This document shows, piece after piece, positions 1-6,066 of a stretch of 10,839 nt of DNA; position 1 is the stretch's first letter, and each line of letters opens with the position of its first letter. This DNA comes from DASYYE01 sp035946955 (GTDB lineage Bacteria > Actinomycetota > Actinomycetes > Streptosporangiales > Streptosporangiaceae). The stretch is taken from the NCBI GenBank assembly GCA_035946955.1, contig DASYYE010000081.1, positions 1 to 10,839 on the forward strand, given 5' to 3'. Made by a program: the position numbers and the translations under genes. A model generated the notes under the pieces. The model saw nothing but the letters and a program-made list of their open reading frames with translations. It made no database searches and was not told where the DNA came from.

Positions 1-2
1 AG

Positions 3-596
3 CATGCCCGTCGGCCCTCAGTCCCGCCGGAGTCACCAACCCTGGGGTTCACCCACCTGCAGTTCGAGGCCCTGCCCACCGCAGCCAGGCAATCAGTCAA
101 CCCGTGCGACTTCGCGCTAGCAGCCATGCTCGGCCTGCTGGGCCTGCGGATCTTCGAAGCCACCGGGGCCGACATCGCCGACCTGGGTGAAGAGCACGGG
201 CATCGGGTGCTCCGTGTGTGCGGCAAAGGCACCAAGACCGTCTTGGTCCCGCTGCCGCCGGCAGTCGGGCGGGCCATCGACCGCGCGGCGGGCACCCGCA
301 GCAGCGGGCCGATTCTTCTCAACAGCCGCGGCGGCCGGATGGACCGCCACGCCGCCACCCGCCGCCTGCGGCGTCTGGCGGACACCGCTGGCGTGAAGAC
401 GGCCAGGGCACATCCGCACATGCCCCGCCACACCTTCGTCACGACCATGCTTGATGCTGGCGTCGATCTGCGCGACGTCCAGATCACGGCCCGACACGCT
501 GACCCGCGCACGACGATGTGCTACGACCGGGCACGCAAGAACCTCGACCGTCACCCGAACTACATCCTGGCCGCCTACATGGCCTCCGGCACCTGA
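3..596 (+). CDS. Tyrosine recombinase/integrase, C-terminal catalytic part (5' end outside window)
   Basis: The frame is open from the left edge of the window to the TGA at 594-596 and has no start codon before the ATG at 126. The sequence before that ATG (for example LGFTHLQFEAL) already looks like integrase, so 126 is an internal Met and the gene is cut by the window edge. Numbering from that Met, the catalytic set of phage-type integrases is complete: Arg8 in LLGLRIFEA, Lys34/Lys37 in GKGTKT, His98-x-x-Arg101 in HMPRHTF, His124 in ARHAD and the nucleophile Tyr133 in MCYDRA. The family cuts and rejoins DNA at att or similar sites through a 3'-phosphotyrosine. The domain looks intact and active. 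It implies a mobile element or its remnant extending to the left. I see no tRNA or att repeat near its 3' end. Confidence 0.93.
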   Translation, partial: HARRPSVPPESPTLGFTHLQFEALPTAARQSVNPCDFALAAMLGLLGLRIFEATGADIADLGEEHGHRVLRVCGKGTKTVLVPLPPAVGRAIDRAAGTRSSGPILLNSRGGRMDRHAATRRLRRLADTAGVKTARAHPHMPRHTFVTTMLDAGVDLRDVQITARHADPRTTMCYDRARKNLDRHPNYILAAYMASGT

Positions 597-766
597 CGAG
601 CCGCAGGGGTACACACGGACCACGGCCACCACCAGCCGCGCGGCATTACCGAATAGAGCGCATTGTCGGCGCACATGCTTATGCACCAAATGACATACTC
701 ACCCCTGTATCGATTCACGGCCCTGACGTGAACTGGCTACGGCTTGTCTCATCTGACGACGCGCAG

Positions 767-863
767 ATGATCCCAGTGCTCCGAGTGCGGCGGCTTCACC
801 ATCGGCGACGATATCCAGCACCGGGCCTCGTGCCAGTACCAGGCCGTGCTTGAGGGGGTCTGA
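767..863 (+). pseudogene. Tiny C2HC zinc-finger-like protein, frame broken by one base
   Basis: The frame ending at TGA 861-863 encodes CSECGG...HRASCQYQAVLEGV, with the spacing C-x2-C-x10-H-x3-C expected of a small C2HC zinc-binding knuckle. A TGA lies directly upstream in that frame (768-770) and no start codon follows it. Removing one C from the CCC at 772-774 joins it to ATG 767 and gives a 31-residue protein starting M-I-Q-C-S-E-C. Its stop lies three bases before the ATG of the next small ORF, which suggests translational coupling. Small zinc-finger proteins are common in actinobacterial integrative elements, which fits the neighbouring integrase, but the specific function is unknown. 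The zinc-ligand spacing is seen directly; the intact start is inferred. Confidence 0.45.
852..858 (+). promoter_or_regulatory. Shine-Dalgarno sequence for the 867 ORF
   Basis: GAGGGGG lies eight bases before ATG 867. It overlaps the last codons of the zinc-finger-like frame, supporting coupled translation of the two small proteins. Confidence 0.5.
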
Positions 864-866
864 GCT

Positions 867-1010
867 ATGACAAAGCTCATCGCTGAACGCAGCATCACCG
901 ACCCGGCTAGTGCCGGGATCGTCCCGATCAACTCCTGGTGGCGGAAGAGCGCACAGGTCAGACAGCTGTGTACCACAGGTCGACTTGATCTTGAAGCCCG
1001 GCCCAGCTGA
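867..1010 (+). CDS. Small hypothetical protein (47 aa)
   Basis: ATG 867 to TGA 1008-1010, starting MTKLIAERSITDPASAG and ending TTGRLDLEARPS. The start is supported by a GAGGGGG Shine-Dalgarno sequence at good spacing and by its position three bases after the preceding stop. The stretch SAQVRQLCTTGRL resembles the recognition-helix region of small excisionase or MerR-like DNA-binding proteins, but the protein is too short to assign with confidence. Its last 53 bases overlap, tail to tail, the 3' end of the minus-strand gene at 958. With the zinc-finger-like frame and the integrase it may be a control gene of a mobile element; that is inference. No signal peptide or membrane segment is visible. 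Confidence 0.5.
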   Translation: MTKLIAERSITDPASAGIVPINSWWRKSAQVRQLCTTGRLDLEARPS

Positions 1011-1437
1011 GGTTCAGCGTCCAGCACCCCGGAGCCGGAAGATCAACGGACGACGGGCCCGGGCCATAGGGCAGTTCCCGGCTAGCGACGATGTGCGTGC
1101 CATTCAGCGTTGCCCGAATAGTCATCGGTGATACCGACATGACGGGCAGCGGCAGCCGGGCTACCCAGAGAACCTTGTTGTTCTCCTGGCCCTTGTGCGG
1201 CGGAGCGTACAGCGAGGTCTTCGGGCCGCCCCAGAGGATGGCGACAATAAAGCTGCGCGCGCCCATCACGTGACCGACCGACATGCCGGGCGGATGGAAA
1301 CCGCCCCGCGCCCATACCGGCAGCGGCCCGTCAATACGCCTGGCCAGGCAGCCGACGGCGGTGACCGGCCCGTAACTAGCTCCCACATGTTCACTTGCGC
1401 CGCGTTCGCTGGTCAGCCCAGCTGACCAGCGGCGCAT
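958..1437 (-). CDS. Hypothetical protein, probably N-terminally truncated secreted/lipoprotein-type family
   Basis: A 159-residue frame. From about residue 36 it reads like a real protein: LPVWARGGFHPPGM, SFIVAILWGG, ENNKVLWVARLPLP, then PGPSSVDLPAPGCWTLNLSW near the end. This pattern (a short beta-rich domain with 'NK-LWV.R' and 'LPAPGCW' motifs) is what I recall from actinobacterial hypothetical lipoproteins; I cannot name the family. Those proteins normally begin with a signal peptide and a lipobox. Here the first 35 residues show neither a charged start nor a hydrophobic core, apart from an isolated AVGC. The 5' end also runs into a perfect hairpin at 1408-1430. I infer loss or replacement of the N-terminus. 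The true start could lie inside the frame. Confidence 0.6.
   Translation of the reverse strand: MRRWSAGLTSERGASEHVGASYGPVTAVGCLARRIDGPLPVWARGGFHPPGMSVGHVMGARSFIVAILWGGPKTSLYAPPHKGQENNKVLWVARLPLPVMSVSPMTIRATLNGTHIVASRELPYGPGPSSVDLPAPGCWTLNLSWAGLQDQVDLWYTAV
1408..1430. repeat. Perfect 10-bp inverted repeat
   Basis: GCTGGTCAGC-CCA-GCTGACCAGC. The three-base spacer makes a tight RNA hairpin, and the symmetry would also suit a dimeric DNA-binding protein. It overlaps the first codons of the 958-1437 frame. Confidence 0.7.
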
Positions 1438-1553
1438 AACCGAAGGCGCTCGCGCTTGGCGCCTATGGCTTATTTACGACCTCCCACCGTGACCTTGAGC
1501 ACGACTCAAGGGCCGACGATCAGTACAGCAGTACTCAATCCGACCGCCCGACT

Positions 1554-1573
1554 GCATGCATGGTTATGCATGC
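1554..1573. repeat. Perfect 8-bp inverted repeat with GGTT loop
   Basis: GCATGCAT-GGTT-ATGCATGC. Each arm itself contains the palindrome GCATGC/ATGCAT, so the site can pair in several registers. It is the last hairpin of the 1408-1573 cluster. Confidence 0.7.
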
Positions 1574-1706
1574 CCACCGGGCACCCGAACGTCCGGATCT
1601 GCCGCGTTGAGGTGCCTGGAGCGCGGCCATCCCGTAGGCAACGAGTTGTTCGCATCTGGTGGCCGAGTCGAACTCCGCCCTGCTGGGGTACTTTCCCCAC
1701 CTAGGG

Positions 1707-2318
1707 CTAGAGCTTTCCTGTGTGCCGCCACCACCAGCGCCGCCAGCGATGGACGCGGCGAGGAGGGCCGGCCTTGCGCGGGCGCATCTCCCAGTGGTAG
1801 CCCACGGCGTCGGTGATGACAATGCGGCTGACGGTGACCATGGGTGGCTGCGGCTGAGCGTAGACGACCCGCTGTCGATAGCCGCGGATGACGTTCCAGG
1901 TTTCCCCAGGCGCGATCGTTCCTGGGGCGAAAGGAAGCCAGTCAGTGTCTCCGAACTGCTTATCGGCCAGAAACTCATTCCCCCCGGTGCCCTCGACCGG
2001 AACCAGGTTGTACCCCCACGGCCGCACGGACAACTCTGCCGTGTCGGCCGTGACGGGCAGCTCGCTGCTGTTGCGGATGAGGATCTGTATGGCCCACTCA
2101 ACGGTGTCCCGTTCCGCAGCAGGCTGCTCAATGGCGGAGACCTGTTCGGGCGGTTTGGTCCAAGCGCCGACCTTGCCCACCTGTGCCCGCAGCCGGTCCT
2201 GGTGCAGGGCACCGAGTTGCAGGGCCAGACCGCCCAGAAGGGCACCCACTGCGGTAACCCAATCCGTCCACTGCACGGGGTCACGGTAGTACCGACGATC
2301 GCCGGTGTCTGAGAGCAC
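1707..2318 (-). CDS. Hypothetical protein with one N-terminal membrane segment
   Basis: 203 residues from a GTG start at 2318, supported by GGGAGG eight bases upstream. Residues about 17-38 (DWVTAVGALLGGLALQLGAL) form a single hydrophobic segment after QW, so the N-terminus is probably a membrane anchor. The rest is a soluble beta-rich domain, with IQILIRNSSELPV and APGETWNVIRGY resembling an Ig-like or galactose-binding-type sandwich. A late VITDAVGYHWEMRP element follows, and the tail is very basic (RRVHRWRRWWWRH). I recall many actinobacterial hypothetical proteins with this plan (TM segment, 'VRN.S..PV' strand, 'DA.G..W.R'); none has a known function that I can cite. It has no obvious operon partner. 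A longer overlapping minus-strand frame (1535-2548) is a shadow of it. Confidence 0.75.
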   Translation of the reverse strand: MLSDTGDRRYYRDPVQWTDWVTAVGALLGGLALQLGALHQDRLRAQVGKVGAWTKPPEQVSAIEQPAAERDTVEWAIQILIRNSSELPVTADTAELSVRPWGYNLVPVEGTGGNEFLADKQFGDTDWLPFAPGTIAPGETWNVIRGYRQRVVYAQPQPPMVTVSRIVITDAVGYHWEMRPRKAGPPRRVHRWRRWWWRHTGKL

Positions 2319-2326
2319 GCCGGCAG

Positions 2327-2332
2327 CCTCCC
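2327..2332 (-). promoter_or_regulatory. Shine-Dalgarno sequence for the 203-aa protein
   Basis: GGGAGG on the minus strand, eight bases before GTG 2318. It decides the start at 2318 over a second in-frame GTG about 13 codons further in. Confidence 0.5.
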
Positions 2333-2535
2333 TTCCGGGCGGCGTAGGCCAGGGCGCGTCGACGGCAGAGCGCCCCGGCCCGCATACTCATCCACAGCGG
2401 TCTGCCACGGCAACGCTCGGTCATGCCGCCCTGCGCGCGAGGTGCGGTCTCCATGCCCTGAGCGATCGGGGCTTGACGGCGGTGATGATCTGATCACGAT
2501 GACCACCGTTGCCAGGACAAGGGCATCGCTCGCGG

Positions 2536-2781
2536 CTACAGGGCCCAAGCGGCCTTTACTAGGTTCTGGCCTATGCGCTCGGCAGACTGCATGACCAACA
2601 CGGCCGATGGAAGAGGGTCGTTCATCCAGTCCGGCAAGCGCCAGAACCTGGTAGAGGACATCTTCCTTCGTTCGTCCAGCCTGCTCACGTTTTCTACATC
2701 GATTTTGGCTAGCGCATCGTTAACTTGTGCAGTGGTACCTGACCGGTCACCGCGCCGCAGCAGGTCCTTGATCGCTCTCAC
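2536..2781 (-). CDS. Small hypothetical protein (81 aa), uncertain
   Basis: GTG 2781 to TAG 2536-2538. Composition is protein-like rather than random, with Lys, Asp, Glu, Asn and Met well represented in GC-rich DNA: NDALAKIDVENVSRLDERRK, then FWRLPDWMNDPLPS and VMQSAERIGQNLVKAAWAL. Predicted helical, no signal peptide and no membrane segment. A GGAG lies only two bases before the GTG, too close to be a good ribosome binding site. It stands alone between the 203-aa gene and the secreted-protein gene. I do not recognise a family. It could also be the tail of a gene whose front has been lost, since the upstream 270 bases hold no good frame. Confidence 0.35.
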   Translation of the reverse strand: MRAIKDLLRRGDRSGTTAQVNDALAKIDVENVSRLDERRKMSSTRFWRLPDWMNDPLPSAVLVMQSAERIGQNLVKAAWAL

Positions 2782-2984
2782 CGCTCCGAACTAAGGGGCC
2801 TATACAACAGCGGTGGCCGTTAGGGATCCATGCGAGAAGGTATGCCGGCCTGACGGGCGCATCGAGGGCGACGGCCCCGAGCAACGTCAGCGTTGTCGAA
2901 TGTTGGAGCGGATGGCGGAGCCCTAAGCGACTGACTCGATGCAGGCCATCCGCTCGCAGCCGCATTGAGGATGGCAAAGAGGCG

Positions 2985-3038
2985 GCCCGGGCCCATGCCG
3001 GCCGGGCATCCGCAGGGTTCCACGGGCACCCCGGTGCG
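2985..3038 (-). terminator. Possible terminator hairpins after the secreted-protein gene
   Basis: Just downstream of the stop at 3053 (minus strand) lie GCACC/GGTGC (3026-3030/3033-3037), then ATGCC/GGCAT (2995-2999/3005-3009), and an alternative longer pairing GCCCGG/CCGGGC (2985-2990/3002-3007). All are GC-rich and none has a T-run, as is usual for actinobacterial terminators. In high-GC DNA such stems also arise by chance. Confidence 0.3.
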
Positions 3039-3052
3039 TCAGCTGCGATAGC

Positions 3053-3766
3053 TTACTGGTTGCCTCGCGTGATGGTCAGATCCACCAGCGTTGAGTCGCA
3101 GGCGAAGCCGATTCGTGGGGCGACGACGAGATACAGGCTGTCGCCTCGTGTGAGGTGCACCCGCAGCGACCAGGTCGCCCGTTGCCGGTGCTGGATAGCT
3201 CCGTGCCTAAGGCTTCTTGCGCCGAGGTCGAGCGACCAGGCAATGCCGGTACCGCAGTTGGGGTGCTGTGCAAGCGCTACGGCGCCGGTTACGAATATGT
3301 TGCCGGGGACGGGGCTGCGCCAGCCGATGACTACTGGCTGTCCACTCCACGGGTGAACGAGCACGGTGCCAGCTGGCCAGTACACGTTAAACGGCGACAC
3401 CTCGTGCCCTGTGGCGTTGATACCCACAGATGGCAGCAGATCGTCCACATTCGATATGTTCGTGCCCCACCACGACTCCAGCCCGTGTATCTGGAATTTG
3501 TCAGTGTCGAAGCCAGGCAGCAGCTTGTAATCTGCGGGGTTTCGCTGGCCGGTCGAGCTGAACAGGTAAGACCACACTGCCGGGTGCCCCATCCGGTCTG
3601 GTGAGGGATTGGCTTGGTCCGGGGCAATACGGAAGTCTGCCGCGACGTCCCACCGTGGCCGCCCGTGGGCACCGCCGGCGCTCGTCGCCGCGACCAATCC
3701 TCCCGCTAGCAGGGCAGCGACAGGCACCAGGGCAAGACGTCTAGGACGATTGTGTAGCAGATTCAT
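3053..3766 (-). CDS. Secreted hypothetical protein with Sec-type signal peptide
   Basis: 237 residues from ATG 3766, with a GAGGGGG Shine-Dalgarno seven bases upstream. Residues 1-35 are a classic signal peptide: a positive region (RPRRL), a hydrophobic core (ALVPVAALLAGGLVAATSA) and a likely cleavage site near AGGAHG. There is no lipobox, so a secreted protein is predicted. The mature part begins WDVAADFRIAPDQANPSPD and continues with GHPAVWSYLFSS, LLPSVGINATG, VYWPAGTVLVHP, VIGWRSPVPGNIFVTGAV and a final GDSLYLVVAP...DSTLVDLTI. The second half (about 115-237) looks like a beta-sandwich of the carbohydrate-binding or jelly-roll type. The 'NPSPD..G.P.VW' and 'GWRSPV.G...VTG' motifs recur in bacterial secreted proteins with sugar-binding-like folds, but no function is established to my knowledge. 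It appears intact and is transcribed alone. Confidence 0.85.
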   Translation of the reverse strand: MNLLHNRPRRLALVPVAALLAGGLVAATSAGGAHGRPRWDVAADFRIAPDQANPSPDRMGHPAVWSYLFSSTGQRNPADYKLLPGFDTDKFQIHGLESWWGTNISNVDDLLPSVGINATGHEVSPFNVYWPAGTVLVHPWSGQPVVIGWRSPVPGNIFVTGAVALAQHPNCGTGIAWSLDLGARSLRHGAIQHRQRATWSLRVHLTRGDSLYLVVAPRIGFACDSTLVDLTITRGNQ

Positions 3767-4070
3767 GACTCATCCCCCTCGAACGCGACGACGGCTGAAA
3801 GACACCAGGAAGGCAGCCTCGTGTTTTCATGACGAATCTAGATCAACAACCACGCAGAACGAAAGCGTCGGCAAGCGCGACCTGCGGTTCGTCGCTTGCG
3901 TATCCCGCGCCAGTGGTGACCCGAAATGCTCGCATAAGTATTCGTTCCGGCCTGCGCGGGCAAGGTCCGGATCTGCCGCATCCGGTTCGCCGCCGATCTA
4001 CTGAGGCTGACTCCCGGTGGTCGGCCGATGCAGCTACCGCAGCTTGCAGTCGACGGCACGGCTCCGCTGC
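3767..4070. other. Intergenic region with one short hairpin
   Basis: No convincing gene is seen on either strand; the long minus-strand frame here (3838-4170) has a random-looking Arg/Ser/Pro-rich composition. The region must hold the promoter of the secreted-protein gene, but I cannot identify clear -35 and -10 boxes. It is more AT-rich than its surroundings around 3830-3850 and 3935-3950. A CCGGAT/ATCCGG stem with a 7-base loop (3967-3985) lies about 85 bases beyond the stop of the nuclease-like pseudogene and may terminate it. Confidence 0.5.
3774..3780 (-). promoter_or_regulatory. Shine-Dalgarno sequence for the secreted protein
   Basis: GAGGGGG on the minus strand, seven bases before ATG 3766; it fixes the start at the signal peptide. 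Confidence 0.6.
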
Positions 4071-5079
4071 TCACGGATAGGGGATGCCCGCTTGCTCGTG
4101 GCGCTGGCGAGTAAGGTCGCGGGCCTCGAAGATCGTTCTGGCGGTTAGCAGGAGGTCGAGAGCGCACCATACACGCCCATTGGCGTAAAGATTCCCCGTG
4201 CGGACTTCCTTCGCGGGCTCTATGGCGGGTCCGAGGTAGTAGAGGAAGTGTGGTAGTTCTGTCCAGTCCACATCCTCGCGCACCTCTGGTACGTAATCGT
4301 GGGGCCGCGTGATGACCTGGTAGCCTTCGACATGGTGGATCCGCTGGAGCCGCCCGTCGAACCGGAATGCCAGGTAGTTCGGTGGTGTCTTTGGCTATCC
4401 GCCCCGCCCGCCGCCAACCGGATGGAAGTAGCGGTGGCGCTCACAGACGATCTGTTTGAAGGGTGGGGTCGGACCAGTTAAGCGGATTGTCATTGAGCAC
4501 CAGCACGTACACGAGGTTCGACGTGGTGTTCTGCATGGTCATCAGGCTCCGCAGGTAGCGATGAAGCTCAAGTAGCAGACGCTTTTGTGGCTGATGCCGA
4601 GCGGCATTCGCGGCGTCTGCTACCAGTCTTGCCACGCGTGACCATGGCGCGTAACTGACAGGGGATGCCATCCAGCTCGCGCGGCAGCGACGCACGGGGT
4701 GGGAAGTGCGGCGCACACTCGGCGACAACAGCAATGTGCCCCTGGCACGTATCGCCTGCATTCAGGCGGGCCGCGTACTTCTGAAGTTGCGTGCCCTGGG
4801 GCAGTTGCCAACCACGCTTGGCCTCAATCACCAGCCGCAGGAGCTCGGTCTCGACTTCGATGTCAGTGCGGCCCGTTCCTGGCTCTGATTTCTGCAGCCG
4901 CACGGCCGTCAATCCCCCTGCTCAGCGCCCGTCCCGTAGGCCTCGCGCAATAGGGCGCGGGCAAGATCCCCGCGCTGGGCGAGTCCCCAGTCGACCGAGT
5001 AGGTAATGTCATCCTCGGCGCCTCCGAGGAGTTCGAACACCATCTCGACACGGCGTCCGCGAAGGGTCAAGTCAGCCAT
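4071..5079 (-). pseudogene. PD-(D/E)XK-nuclease-like protein, three frameshifts and one in-frame TAG
   Basis: A roughly 335-residue protein can be read across four frames. Part 1 (ATG 5079 to about 4915) starts MADLTLRGRRVEMVFELLGG. Part 2 (to about 4664) holds TDIEVETE and LVIEAKRGWQLP, the D...E-x-K core of a PD-(D/E)XK nuclease fold. Part 3 (to about 4467) reads LLLELHRYLRSLMTMQNTTSNL. Part 4 (to TGA 4071-4073) reads CERHRYFHPVGG, then TAG at 4397-4395, then PKTPPNYLAFRFDGRL and EGYQVITRPHDY. Joins: one G missing at the five-C run 4914-4918 (plus strand), one extra base at GGGG 4661-4664, one extra at GGGG 4465-4468. The TAG stands where a Trp (TGG) would give WPKTPPNY. I recall intact relatives of this layout among actinobacterial hypothetical proteins, which is why the joins are credible. 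The role may be restriction or phage defence; substrate unknown. Confidence 0.72.
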
Positions 5080-5187
5080 GATGAGGCGAACGGCAGGCTT
5101 CGATGGGTCATGGTGCCCATCATTGTGTTCCCCCGGGGGACAGCCAACGGGTCAAGTTCACTCTTCTGCCGCTGCCTGTGTGTCGGT
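5080..5187. other. Short intergenic segment with a C5G5 palindrome
   Basis: Between the UDG-like and nuclease-like genes, both on the minus strand. It contains the 12-base palindrome TCCCCCGGGGGA at 5129-5140. In frame with ATG 5079 the sequence stays open upstream to about this point (ending ...PSKPAVRLI before the Met) but offers no ATG or GTG start, so 5079 is kept as the start. No clear ribosome binding site is seen for it. Confidence 0.4.
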
Positions 5188-5912
5188 TTAGGTACCCGCT
5201 GCCCAGGAGGCCAGCTCTTCACTCAGGGTTTCGCGTCTGGCTTCGTACTGGCGAACTCGCCAGCCGTTGGCTCCCGAAGGATGTGGGAAGCCCAGTAGGC
5301 AGCGGCCCCGGTCGAGCAGCCCATCGGCAATCAGCAGCGAGACCGCGCTCTGTGCGGCCGTGCCCAGCGGGACCACCAGCGCCTCCGCCGCCATTGCCAC
5401 CCGGGGGGCCAGACTGGCCCGCAGGAGTGAGCGCAGGACGGGATGCCTGGTCAGCGGCGGGTTCCCGCCGCCGTAGTTCTGGCCGTTCACAAAGATGGGA
5501 TAGCTGATCGCCGAGGCTTTCGCAGCCAGGTGGTGGTGGGCGCCGAATATGCTGGCAGTGCTGTCGATGCCGAGAGCGCTGCCGAGGCCGATGCCGTCGA
5601 GCATGGCGATCAGGTTGGCTCGCAGGGGGCCGGAGAATGAGCCCACCACGTTGGCTCGCCGCAGCGTTTCCTCGTTCGCCATGCCTTGCTGCAGGCAGCG
5701 CTGAGCTCCCACAATGCCGCAGCGGCCTGGAAATACCCCGCGGTGATGCCGACCAGCATCACTTTCGCGGCCGTGTTCACCCAGTCCCAGGGAGCATAGA
5801 AGGCGCTCAGCCGCCCTTCCTGCCACAACAGCAGGTCAAGGTCCTGCGGACTGGGCTCAGCGAGATCCCTGACCAGGTCACGCTTGTACGACAGGCACCA
5901 GGAAACCTCCAT
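5188..5912 (-). pseudogene. Uracil-DNA-glycosylase-like protein, one frameshift
   Basis: Two frames join into one protein of about 240 residues. The front frame runs from ATG 5912 (alternatively TTG 6062) through LLLWQEGRLSAFYAPWDWVN and VMLVGITAGYFQAAAALWE. The back frame continues QRCLQQGMANEETLRRA, VVGSFSGPLRANLIAMLDG, FVNGQNYGGGNPPL, RHPVLRSLLRASLAPRVAM, EALVVPLGTAAQSAV and ends with FPHPSGANGWRVRQYEARR, stop at 5188-5190. The join is at the plus-strand GAGCTC 5703-5708; restoring one G (GAGGCT) gives W-E-A-Q-R-C. The short strand plus loop VMLVGITAG and the late HPSGANG match the two active-site motifs of the UDG superfamily in position and shape (water-activating loop and the HPS leucine loop). 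Such enzymes remove uracil or other damaged bases. Endonuclease V lies directly upstream on the same strand. Superfamily placement is inferred from motifs. Confidence 0.72.
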
Positions 5913-6066
5913 GGGAGTTTCGGCCAAGAGCCCGTGGTCCTCTGCCCACGCCACCGGGCAAGTATGATCCACGGCCACGGCCAGAAGCCTAGGACTGACG
6001 GCGGCACCGCACCAGACTCCCTGCCCTTCCCGGCCATCCGCTTCTGCCGCAAGCCGTCCCAATCAG

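Larger units (their letters stand above)
1408..1573. repeat. Cluster of five consecutive inverted repeats
   Basis: Five hairpins lie in 166 bases: (1) a 10-bp perfect stem, 1408-1417/1421-1430, 3-base spacer; (2) AGGCGC/GCGCCT, 1444-1449/1459-1464, 9-base loop; (3) CCTTGAG/CTCAAGG, 1493-1499/1505-1511, 5-base loop; (4) AGTAC/GTACT, 1522-1526/1531-1535, 4-base loop; (5) GCATGCAT/ATGCATGC, 1554-1561/1566-1573, loop GGTT. Apart from the first, which touches the doubtful start of the 958 gene, the stretch has no convincing coding sequence. It lies between two minus-strand genes. A terminator cluster, structured RNA, recombination or transfer site, or palindromic repeat element are all possible. 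Confidence 0.7.

Noticed and set aside
117..689. 190-residue minus-strand frame opposite the integrase
   Set aside because: Antisense shadow of the integrase, which has a complete catalytic set on the plus strand; the minus frame has a random-looking Val/Arg/Gly composition.
597..770. tRNA gene or att site at the 3' end of the integrase
   Set aside because: No cloverleaf-compatible arms or T-loop sequence and no repeated core were found.
1408..1573. CRISPR array
   Set aside because: The repeats are inverted pairs of differing sequence, not regularly spaced copies of one repeat.
1535..2548. 337-residue minus-strand frame, one of the longest frames in the window
   Set aside because: It overlaps the 203-aa gene in another frame, is rich in Ser/Pro/Arg with no domain-like stretch, and the 203-aa frame has a better start, Shine-Dalgarno sequence and hydrophobic segment.
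5129..5140. C5G5 palindrome as a regulatory operator
   Set aside because: A simple G/C palindrome is expected now and then in DNA of this composition, and nothing else supports a binding site.
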